A stretch of 64,000 nt of DNA from Aureococcus anophagefferens (taxonomy: Eukaryota; Sar; Pelagophyceae; Pelagomonadales; Pelagomonadaceae): the NCBI RefSeq assembly GCF_000186865.1, contig NW_008705566.1, positions 2,287,699 through 2,351,698 of the forward strand, read 5' to 3'. Below the pieces are notes generated by a model, which made no database searches, was not told where the DNA came from, and saw only the letters and a program-made list of their open reading frames with translations. The position numbers and the translations under genes are program-made. Positions within the stretch are counted from its first letter, which is position 1; each line of letters opens with the position of its first letter. Below are positions 49,198-56,704 of this stretch, one piece after another.

Positions 49198-49375
49198 CAC
49201 GGTGTCTTCGCAGAAGATCTGGACAGCTGCCTCTCCGGAGAGCGCGTACGTTGCAACCGACCTTCGTACGCCCCTTTTTTAGTCCCTTTGCACTCGTATT
49301 GAATGTTCAATGTTTGCGCGTATTGAACTTCGCTTTTGGTTTTTGAAAGTAGAACACAAGTAAACCAATGCGACC
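49198..49375. other. AT-richer intergenic stretch
   Basis: Between two minus-strand genes. It contains a short TATTGAATGTTCAATGTTTG with the near-palindrome TTGAA/TTCAA, and T-rich runs (CTTTTGGTTTTTGAAAG). Probably the promoter of the small gene and the 3' region of the next. Confidence 0.3.
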
Positions 49376-51211
49376 TTAGACGAGCTCAAGCTGGCGCTGC
49401 GCCGGCGGCGGTCGCGGGCGGCCCGGGTCGGGCGCGTCGGCGTCGAGTTCCTCGAGGAGGGGCCCCATGCCGAGCGGCGCGCCGTGCGTGAGCATCCAGA
49501 GCCGCGGCGCGCCCCGGGACGCGAGCGCGTCGGCGACGGCGGAAGCGTCGTAGCTCGCGTGCGTCGGGATGAGCTTGTCGAGGAGCGCGCGCGCGTTCGC
49601 GGCCGCGTCGAGGGGCACCCAGCGCGGGTCCTGCGCCGCGAACGCGCCGGCCTTCGCGGCCGCGACGTCGGCACCGGCGTCGGCGACGGCGAGGACCTCG
49701 TGGCCGCGGCGCAGCGTGCCGACGACCTTGGCGTCGAGGCGCGGGCCGTCGCGGACGTGCGCGCAAGACGCGACGACGGCGAAGAGCCGCGCGGCGCCCG
49801 CCTTCGCCGCGTCCCGCCGGAGCCTCGCGTGCGTCGCCTCCGCCGTCGGGAGCCGCGGGTCGCCGTCGCCGAGCGCGAGGTCCCGCACGTGGCAGGGGTT
49901 GTCGCCGGGCGCGCCGTAGGCGAGGACCTCGGACGCGTCCGGCGCGAGCGGCCCGCCGCCGCCGTAGACCTGGAAGCCCAGGTCGTCGGACTTGGGCCGC
50001 GGCCGCGGCCGGAACGCGCCCGGCACGGCGCCCGCGACGCGCCAGGGCGCGTCGTCGTCGTCGTCGGCGCGCCAGGCGCGGCCCCGGCCGAGGAAGTTGT
50101 CGTCGGACGTCTCGCGGACCCACGCGTTCGCCGACGACCGGCCGCTCGAGCCGTGGTTGTTCAGCTGCGCCGCGACGCCGCCCGGCGAGAGCACGGCGTC
50201 GCGGCATCGCACGAGATCCTTGTCGGGCACGGCCGCGTCGATGTTCGCGAAGAACGTGCACCGCCCGAAGGCGCCCGGCCACAGCAGCGCGGCCTCGCGG
50301 AGCGCGCCCATGGACGAGAAGACGTGGACCGGCGCGCCGACGAAATTGGCGAACTCCTGGAGCGCCGCCTCCGTCCGCGGCGCCAGCTTGTTGCGCGCGT
50401 AGCACGTGTCGACGACGCACGCGGACCGCAACTCGAAGCCGTCGCGGATCAACGCCCCGAGCACCTCCGCGTCGCTGAGCAGCAGGCCCGAGCCGATGGA
50501 CGCGTAGCGCAGGACGCCCCCGCGGTCGAGCGCACCCGGCGCGCTCCCGAGCCGCTCGCAGCAGAGGTCGCGCGCCAAATCGCGAAACTGCGCGCGGCAC
50601 CGCGGCCGCGACGGCCGGTAGCAGCTGCAGCTCGAGTCCGCGCACTCGCCGAGCTGGCTTAGCGGGCAGGCGACGCGCGTGAAGCCGCCGGGCTCGTCGA
50701 GGTGCGCCGGCAGCGCCACGTAGCCGTCGCGGTCCGACGGCTGGACGCGCGGCGCGAGGCCAACGCACCATCGCGCGAGCGCGTCGCGCGCGCCGTCGGC
50801 GCCGAGGTAGGCCTCGGCCCAGGCGTCGCGGGCCGGCGCGACGAAGTGGTACTCGCTCGCCGTGAGGAAGACGCCGCCGAAGCCGCCCGCGCCCGCGCAC
50901 CGCTCCTGCGCGTCCCAGCGCGATTTCGACAGCGCGGCCGGCTCGCCGACGGTGAAACCGAGGCCGCCGCCGTCGCGGCCGTGCTTGGTCCGCTTCGCCT
51001 GGCTCGACCAGCGGCCGACGACCTTGGCGCTCACCCAGCCGTCGACGGGGAACGCGACGTGCAAGCGCGCGACGCCGCAGGCCGATGAAGACGCTTCGAC
51101 GACGTAGACCGTCTCGCCCTTGGGGACGTCGACGAGGCGCTCGCTGTCGAGCTCGACGCCGGCGCGGCAGACGGCGCCCTTCTTGCCCGTCACGACGAAG
51201 AGGCAAGCCAT
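49376..51211 (-). CDS. Protein with SH3-like domains at both ends and unknown core, 611 aa
   Basis: Start MACLFVVTGKKGAVCRAGVE at 51211, followed by DSERLVDVPKGETVYVVEAS and HVAFPVDGWVSAKVVGRW, an SH3-like barrel. Near residues 520-580 a second one reads RLFAVVASCAHVRDGPRLDA, KVVGTLRRGHEVLAV, DPRWVPLD. The core contains a His/Cys-rich part (CADSSCSCYRPSRPRCRAQF) and an alpha/beta part (LRYASIGSGLLLSDAEVLGA, LRSACVVDTCYARNK, CTFFANIDAAVPDKDLVRC, VAAQLNNHGSSGRSS). The family is unknown. An upstream in-frame extension to 51475 has no ATG nearby. A 24-bp element shared with the divergent gene lies 60 bp before the start. Confidence 0.6.
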   Translation of the reverse strand: MACLFVVTGKKGAVCRAGVELDSERLVDVPKGETVYVVEASSSACGVARLHVAFPVDGWVSAKVVGRWSSQAKRTKHGRDGGGLGFTVGEPAALSKSRWDAQERCAGAGGFGGVFLTASEYHFVAPARDAWAEAYLGADGARDALARWCVGLAPRVQPSDRDGYVALPAHLDEPGGFTRVACPLSQLGECADSSCSCYRPSRPRCRAQFRDLARDLCCERLGSAPGALDRGGVLRYASIGSGLLLSDAEVLGALIRDGFELRSACVVDTCYARNKLAPRTEAALQEFANFVGAPVHVFSSMGALREAALLWPGAFGRCTFFANIDAAVPDKDLVRCRDAVLSPGGVAAQLNNHGSSGRSSANAWVRETSDDNFLGRGRAWRADDDDDAPWRVAGAVPGAFRPRPRPKSDDLGFQVYGGGGPLAPDASEVLAYGAPGDNPCHVRDLALGDGDPRLPTAEATHARLRRDAAKAGAARLFAVVASCAHVRDGPRLDAKVVGTLRRGHEVLAVADAGADVAAAKAGAFAAQDPRWVPLDAAANARALLDKLIPTHASYDASAVADALASRGAPRLWMLTHGAPLGMGPLLEELDADAPDPGRPRPPPAQRQLELV

Positions 51212-51270
51212 CTTTTTGCACGCGGGGGCTCCCTGTCCACCATCACATCGCGTCGGGCTAAACGCGGCAG

Positions 51271-51294
51271 ATTGAACTTTTACCCTGCCCACGC
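51271..51294 (-). repeat. 24-bp inverted repeat, left arm
   Basis: Read on the minus strand it is GCGTGGGCAGGGTAAAAGTT plus CAAT, ending 59 bp before the ATG of the minus-strand gene at 51211. Confidence 0.8.
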
Positions 51295-52304
51295 GGTCGA
51301 ACTTGCCCTTTGGGAGCCGAGGCGCTCGGCTCGGAGAGCGGCCGCCGCGACAGCGCGTGCGCCGCGCCGCCGGGGAGTGGGGCCGCGGGCTCCCGCACGT
51401 GCCTCGGGACCGTCCGTGGCCAGGCCACTGCGAAGACGCCGCGCGCGAAACGGTCCGGGCGTCGTCGAAACGCAACGGCCTCGTCGGAGCGTCCTCTCGA
51501 GACGGCTGGCGCGTGTTGGACGTGTTCTGGACCTCGAATGCCTGGTTTCTCCGGGGGAGCTGCGGGGAGGGTTGCTACGAAGAACATGTCTCGCGAAACC
51601 AGGCATTCGCCACCGTCGGACCACCCTACGGCCTCGATTCCTCGATTCTCATCGATTGGCGGCGGTCAAAACGAGCCAGTGTGCGGCGCCGCGACGCCCC
51701 TGGACGTCCAGAGCGGTTCCGATGCCCTCTCACGACCGATCACCGGGGCTCCGCTGGCCCGCGCGTCAGGTGAACGCGGTACTCGACAGCTACAGCTTGG
51801 GCGCCCCCTGCCAGCGCCTCGAAAACGACACCAACACGGTCTACAGCGACGACGCGCCCACGAACGCGGACTGGCGCTGTCGTTGCGTCGAGACATCTTG
51901 TCTCGACTCCAGAAGACGCTCGGCCGTCGAAACGGTGCTCTGCGCGCCTGTTTTCCTGCCGTTGGTGCCTCGCCAGTACACCCTAGCCGTACTAAACCAG
52001 TACAAACGCGTCGTATACGGCCGTATATACTCGCTTCGGCGCCCCGCGCGACCGCCTGGGGACCGGGCGGACTCCCTGGGCTAGCGTGGACGTGCGTGGC
52101 ACCCGCCGCCGTCGGGTGGACACGCGTACGTGGCGCTCGCGCACGCCGGAAATCTCCAAAAACCGACATTTTCGGCCATAACCTGTGCCAATCGATGACC
52201 TAGCATGATCGGCTGCGGTTCCGGAGCCCCAGATAAACGTCCATCACGATGAGACAAGCAGGGGGTCCGCGGTCGAGGTGCCCAAAATCGTCGATTTTCC
52301 AGTG

Positions 52305-52328
52305 GCGTGGGCAGGGTAAAACTTCAAT
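52305..52328 (+). repeat. 24-bp inverted repeat, right arm
   Basis: GCGTGGGCAGGGTAAAACTT plus CAAT, ending 23 bp before the ATG of the + strand gene at 52352. 23 of 24 positions are identical to the inverted left arm. Confidence 0.8.
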
Positions 52329-52351
52329 TTAAGCTCTGCTCGTGGCAAAAC

Positions 52352-53536
52352 ATGATGGCGTCGCGCGTCGCGCGCCGCAGCCTGCACAACTTGAGCAGCT
52401 ACCGGCTCCCATCAACCATCGAAGAGAAGCTCTGCACGCCGGCGCTGATCATCTACGCCGAGCACGTGCGCTGGAACATCGCGCGCGTCGTCGCGGCCTG
52501 CGGGTCGCCGACGCGCTGGCAGCCCCACATCAAGACCGTCAAGTCGAGCTGGGCGCTCGACGCGCTCTGCGACGCCGGCGTGCGCCACTTCAAGTGCGCC
52601 ACGAGCCGCGAGGCCGAGCTCCTCGGGTCGACGCTCGCCGCGCGCGACGGCGCCTTCGAGGTTTTGGTCGCGTTCCCGCACACGGGCCCGACGCTCGCGC
52701 GGCTGGGCCGGACGGCCGCGCGCTACGCGGCGAACGTCGCCTGGTCCGTGCTCGTCGAGGACGCGGCGGGCGCCGAGGGCGCGGTGGACGCGGGTCTGGG
52801 CGTCTACGTGGACGTGAACTGCGGCATGGATCGCACGGGGACCTCGCTCGACGGCGCCGGCGACGTGCTCGCGCGAGTACGCGCCGTGGCGGGAACCGAC
52901 CTCGCGGGCATCCACATGTACGACGGCCACGCGGCGTCGCTCGGCGACACGGCGGACGCGCGGAACGCGGCGCTCTTCCCGCTCTACGACGACCTATTGG
53001 CCCTCGACGGCGCGCTCGACCTCGTCACCGCGGGCACGCCCGCGCTGCTGCCGAGCCTCGCGCACGCGGGGCTCCGGGACTCGGGGCGGCACCGCGTCTC
53101 CGCGGGCACCGTCGTCCTCTCGGACACGCGCGCGGAGGCCCAGTGCCCCCTGGGGCTGCGACCGGCGGCGGTCGTCGCGTCGCGCGTCGTCAGCACGCCG
53201 CTCCCGCGCCGGTTCACGCTCGACGCCGGCGTCAAGGCCCTCGCCGCGGACGCGGGCCACCCCATGTGCGCCGTGCTCGGACACGAGGGCTTCGAGCCGC
53301 TCATCCCGTCCGAGGAGCACCTGCCCGTCGCCGTGCGCGAGCCGTCGGACCGGCCGACCAAGGGCGACGTCTTCTACCTCGTCCCCAAGCACGTCTGCCC
53401 GACGGTGAACCTGGCCGAGTCCGCGCTCCTCGTCGAGGAGGACGGCGCCTTCTCCGAGCTGCCCATCGAGGCGCGCGCGCACCCGCTCTTCCTCGACGAG
53501 GGGCCCGTCGAGCGCGCGGCCCGCGTCGCCGCGTAA
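52352..53536 (+). CDS. D-serine dehydratase / D-threonine aldolase-like PLP enzyme, 394 aa
   Basis: Alanine-racemase-type PLP barrel followed by the D-ser_dehydrat domain. Visible: TPALIIYAEHVRWNIARVV, the PLP lysine in WQPHIKTVKSSWAL, VRHFKCATSREAELL, VYVDVNCGMDRTG, LAGIHMYDGHA, VTAGTPALLP. The C-terminal metal site is KHVCPTVNLAE, whose His and Cys are the zinc ligands in eukaryotic D-serine dehydratases. It converts D-serine (or D-threo-3-hydroxyaspartate) to a keto acid and ammonia, or cleaves D-threonine. The ATG at 52352 is directly followed by a second ATG. The stop lies 3 bp from the stop of the convergent gene. Confidence 0.85.
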   Translation: MMASRVARRSLHNLSSYRLPSTIEEKLCTPALIIYAEHVRWNIARVVAACGSPTRWQPHIKTVKSSWALDALCDAGVRHFKCATSREAELLGSTLAARDGAFEVLVAFPHTGPTLARLGRTAARYAANVAWSVLVEDAAGAEGAVDAGLGVYVDVNCGMDRTGTSLDGAGDVLARVRAVAGTDLAGIHMYDGHAASLGDTADARNAALFPLYDDLLALDGALDLVTAGTPALLPSLAHAGLRDSGRHRVSAGTVVLSDTRAEAQCPLGLRPAAVVASRVVSTPLPRRFTLDAGVKALAADAGHPMCAVLGHEGFEPLIPSEEHLPVAVREPSDRPTKGDVFYLVPKHVCPTVNLAESALLVEEDGAFSELPIEARAHPLFLDEGPVERAARVAA

Positions 53537-53539
53537 CTC

Positions 53540-54655
53540 TTACCGCTCGTCGACGCGGACGGAGATGCGGCCGCCGACGTGCGTGCCGCGGTCGTCGAAG
53601 GCGACGAGGACGCGGTCGCCCGCCTTCGCCTTCGTCACGGCGAGGGGGTCGCCGGCCGCGCCCGCGAGCCGCACGGTCTCCGCCTGCTGGAGGAACACGT
53701 TGCCCTTCTTCCCCCCGCGCTGGAGGTCCACGCGGAGCGTCGGCCGCGGCTCGACCTTGGCGCGGCCGACCTCCGCGGCGCGCGACCCGCGGCCCGACAC
53801 GACGAGGACCCGGTCGCCGGCGCCGACCTCGGACAAATACTTCGTCTTGCCGTCGGCCATGGCCACGTACGAGTGCACGGGCCCCGCGTTGCAGCGAAAC
53901 GGCCGCGGCGGCACGAAGCCGCCCGTCGCCGTCTCCCCGAGCACGAGCGCCAGCGCCTTCGCCGACGACCCCACCAGGCAGCCCTCGTCGTGGGCCATGA
54001 GCGACGTCAGGTCCAGCGCGACGCGGTCCGACACGGAGCCCTCCTCGACGCCGACGACGTCCCAGGCTTCGAGCGTCGGGCCGGCGTCCCGCGCGTCGAC
54101 GTCGCGCGCCAACGCGTCGTCGGCCGCGTCCTCCGCGCGCTGCGCCTTGGCGATCGTCGCCGCCTCCAGCGTCGCGGCGTCGCAGCCGTCTTCCAGCACG
54201 AGCGCGTCGACGCCGCGGCGCAGCGCGAACGCGAGGCCCGGCACGTCCTCGGCCTCGGCGACGGAGCAGGCGACGCGCGTGCCCGAATCCTCCGCGGCGC
54301 CCAACAAATTCTCCGCGACGATCATGGGCTGGCCGGCGAGCGCGTCGACGTGCAACCAGTCGACGCTGCCGACGAGCGCGGTCGCGCGTTTCTGCGTCTC
54401 GCCGCAGGACACGACCGTCGAGCCGCCGGCGATGGCGCCTTTCGAGCGCAGCTTGCAGACGCCGTCGGCTTCTGCGTCGGCGACGAGGCATGCTGCGTTG
54501 CTGAATGCGGCGGCGGTGTCCTCCGTGCAGAGGACGCGGTCGAAGAGGTCGTTGTCGAGCGTTTTTGGACTGCCGCCGCGCCGCGCGTCGAGCCAGACCT
54601 CCATGCGGCCCAGCGATGCGACCATTACTGGGGTTATGAAGAGCAGGCGGCGCAT
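53540..54655 (-). CDS. Archaeal-type 3-dehydroquinate synthase II (DHQS II) family protein, 371 aa
   Basis: Matches the methanogen-type DHQ synthase family along its length: MEVWLDARRGG near the start and CSVAEAEDVPGLAFALRRGV DALVLE in the middle. The C-terminal hallmark region is RCNAGPVHSYVAMADGKTKY, LSEVGAGDRVLVVSGRGSRA, AEVGRAKVEPRPTLRVDLQR, NVFLQQAETVRLAG and VTKAKAGDRVLVAFDD. In archaea it makes dehydroquinate from 2-amino-3,7-dideoxy-D-threo-hept-6-ulosonate by oxidative deamination. Its role in an alga that presumably has an AroB-type enzyme is unclear. The N-terminus (MRRLLFITPVMVASLG) is hydrophobic and may target the protein. The frame is complete. Confidence 0.85.
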   Translation of the reverse strand: MRRLLFITPVMVASLGRMEVWLDARRGGSPKTLDNDLFDRVLCTEDTAAAFSNAACLVADAEADGVCKLRSKGAIAGGSTVVSCGETQKRATALVGSVDWLHVDALAGQPMIVAENLLGAAEDSGTRVACSVAEAEDVPGLAFALRRGVDALVLEDGCDAATLEAATIAKAQRAEDAADDALARDVDARDAGPTLEAWDVVGVEEGSVSDRVALDLTSLMAHDEGCLVGSSAKALALVLGETATGGFVPPRPFRCNAGPVHSYVAMADGKTKYLSEVGAGDRVLVVSGRGSRAAEVGRAKVEPRPTLRVDLQRGGKKGNVFLQQAETVRLAGAAGDPLAVTKAKAGDRVLVAFDDRGTHVGGRISVRVDER

Positions 54656-54856
54656 GTGTCGTTGCGCCTGTGTGTCCGATGCCCGCGGAGATTAGCGTGT
54701 CCGATCAGTGTGTCCGATGCGACGCCGGCAGCGGCGGCGCCGCGGCAGACGCCGAGGTCAGCGGCAACTCGACTGCGCTGAAGCGATGTTGCCGTGATGC
54801 GATCCGCGCACGGTCTCGAAGCACCCGCGAGTCGAACGAAACTAACAGAACAGCCC

Positions 54857-56545
54857 CTAGACCGGCCGCTTGGCGCGCGTCGTGGCCTTGGCCCAGTCGC
54901 GGTAGCCCGGCGCGCGGCGGTTGTCGACGTGCCGGACGAAGTCGACGAAGTCCGCGGGCTTGCGCCACGTGGAGTGCATGCCGTCGGTGTAGTAGCGGAC
55001 GCCGGAGGCCGGGTCGACCTCCTCGGCCCAGGACGACGGCGGCTCCCACTGGGACTCGTCCGTCGCCGAGTTCCAGTAGTAGACCGCGCCCTGGTCGTCC
55101 TTGAGCTCGTACCAGCCGCGCGGCGGCGCGGACTTGGGCTTGGGGAACTTGCGCGGCGCGCGTTTGGGCGCGACGCCGACGCGCTTGTCGGACCGCGAGT
55201 TGAAGAGCGACGGCGGCTTGGAGCCGAAGAGCCGCGCGCCCTGGTCCATGCGCTTCATGAATTCCGACGCCGCGCGCTTGAGCTTCGACGGCGACGCGTC
55301 GAAGGCGTCGTCGTCGTCCTCCGGGTGGACGGCCGCGGCCCTGGGCTTGCGCGGCGGCGGGGAGAAGAGGGCCGTCGTCGCCGGCGCCACCGTCGTGACG
55401 ACGACGACCTCGCGGCTCCAGTCCGACGCCGCGGCGTCGCCGTTCGCGGCGACGCGGACGCGGAACGCGTAGGGCGTGTTCGGCTCCAGGTTCTTCTTGC
55501 GGCAGAGGGCCTGCTGCACGGACGCCGTGACCCAGACGCCCGCGTCGCGCTTGCGCCACTGGAACTCGAAGGACCGGTCCGCCTCCGCGTGCTCCCACGC
55601 GAGGTCGACCGTCGACGCCGTGACGTCCGTCGCCCGCAGCGCGATGGGCGGGCTCGCCGCGCGCCGGCCGTGGCGCTTCTTCGCGGCCATGCCCGCCATC
55701 AAGTCGTCGAACATGGAGCTGTGCTTCGCCGCGCGCCGCGCCGCCTCCTCCCGCAGGCGCGCCGCGGCCTCCTCGGCCTCGCGCTCGAGCCGCTGGGCCC
55801 GCAGCATCGCCTCGGCGCGCGCGCGCTCCGCGTTCAGCTTCGCGCCGCGGGCCAGGCGCTCGGCCCGGCAGCGCTCCGCGTGGGCCGCGCGCTTCCGGTC
55901 GAGCTCCGCCTTCTTTTCCCGCAGCCGCCGGTGCCGCTCGACGGCCGCCGCGGCCGCCTTCGCCTGCCGGAGCTCCGCGCCGCGCTCCTCGGCCCGCTGC
56001 TCGGCGGCGCGGCGGTCCGGCGGCGCGGGCCGCTGCTGGCGGTGCGGCGGCACGAAGTGCGCGCGGCCGCCGCGCGCGACGCCGCCGCCGCCGAAGCCCC
56101 GCTGCCGCGCGTTCGTCCGCTCGAAGCGCGCGGTCGCGCGCTCGCGCCGCGCGTCGGCGCAGGCGGCCTTGCGCTTCTCCCAGGCCTTGGCCGCGGCCTC
56201 GGCGCCGCCGGGCTCGAGGAGCTTGTCGTAGGCCGTTTTTATCGCCTGGAAGAGCGCCGTCGTCTTGTCGTTCTTGTCCGGGTGGTACTTCAGCGCGAGC
56301 TTCCGGTAGGCCTTCTTGATCGCCGACTCGTCGGCGCCGGGCTCGATGCCCAGGGAGCCGTAGGGGTCCGCGACGACGGCCGCGAGGCATTTCTTCAGCA
56401 GGGCGCCGCCCTCGAGCGTGCCGCCGTTGTCGTTGAGTAATGCGTAGGCCGCTTCCCGCGCGGCGTCGCTCGTCTCTCGCTTCGCGAAGAGCAGGTCCGC
56501 GTGCCGCAGCGCGGCGGCGCTCACGGGCAGCGACGGGGCTGCCAT
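54857..56545 (-). CDS. J-domain protein with coiled coil, FN3 and WW domains, 562 aa
   Basis: Start MAAPSLPVSAAALRHADLLF at 56545. J domain at about 58-110 (DPYGSLGIEPGADESAIKKA, YRKLALKYHPDKND) with HPD at about 88-90. Then a long Arg/Glu/Ala helix (about 165-300), an FN3 domain (about 315-400; PPIALRATDVTASTVDLAWE, RSFEFQWRKRDAGVWVTA, LEPNTPYAFRVRVAANGD) and a WW domain near 478-505 (GWYELKDDQGAVYYWNSATD, ESQWEPPSSW). A second, weaker WW-like unit follows (VDPASGVRYYTDGMHSTWRK). The combination suggests an Hsp70 co-chaperone adaptor recruited to Pro-rich partners. The gene is divergent from the + gene at 56705. Confidence 0.8.
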   Translation of the reverse strand: MAAPSLPVSAAALRHADLLFAKRETSDAAREAAYALLNDNGGTLEGGALLKKCLAAVVADPYGSLGIEPGADESAIKKAYRKLALKYHPDKNDKTTALFQAIKTAYDKLLEPGGAEAAAKAWEKRKAACADARRERATARFERTNARQRGFGGGGVARGGRAHFVPPHRQQRPAPPDRRAAEQRAEERGAELRQAKAAAAAVERHRRLREKKAELDRKRAAHAERCRAERLARGAKLNAERARAEAMLRAQRLEREAEEAAARLREEAARRAAKHSSMFDDLMAGMAAKKRHGRRAASPPIALRATDVTASTVDLAWEHAEADRSFEFQWRKRDAGVWVTASVQQALCRKKNLEPNTPYAFRVRVAANGDAAASDWSREVVVVTTVAPATTALFSPPPRKPRAAAVHPEDDDDAFDASPSKLKRAASEFMKRMDQGARLFGSKPPSLFNSRSDKRVGVAPKRAPRKFPKPKSAPPRGWYELKDDQGAVYYWNSATDESQWEPPSSWAEEVDPASGVRYYTDGMHSTWRKPADFVDFVRHVDNRRAPGYRDWAKATTRAKRPV

Positions 56546-56704
56546 GCTCTTATGCCATCGTTTACGCTGCCCCGAGAGCGCGTTTTTGAACGGTGTCAAC
56601 TCCCAGGGGCAACTTGGACATCGAAGGGCATCATCGCCTCAGTCGTTAGAGTTGTGTCGACCACAAAAGTCGAACGGCTCCTCGACCAATCGAACAAAAG
56701 GCAG

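Larger units (their letters stand above)
51271..52328. mobile_element. Candidate 1.06-kb non-autonomous element with 24-bp terminal inverted repeats
   Basis: The ends 51271-51294 and 52305-52328 are inverted copies of one 24-bp sequence with a single mismatch (core TTTTACCCTGCCCACGC against GCGTGGGCAGGGTAAAA). The interior has open frames but no transposase motif I can recognise, and no similarity extends inward from the ends. Because both arms sit just upstream of divergent start codons (51211 and 52352) in the same orientation relative to each gene, a shared promoter or 5'-leader element is the alternative. A TA duplication could flank the core, but this cannot be proved. Confidence 0.4.

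Noticed and set aside
51303..52203. Open frames inside the 1.06-kb inverted-repeat unit
   Set aside because: No DDE-type or other transposase motif and no protein-like composition; not annotated as genes.
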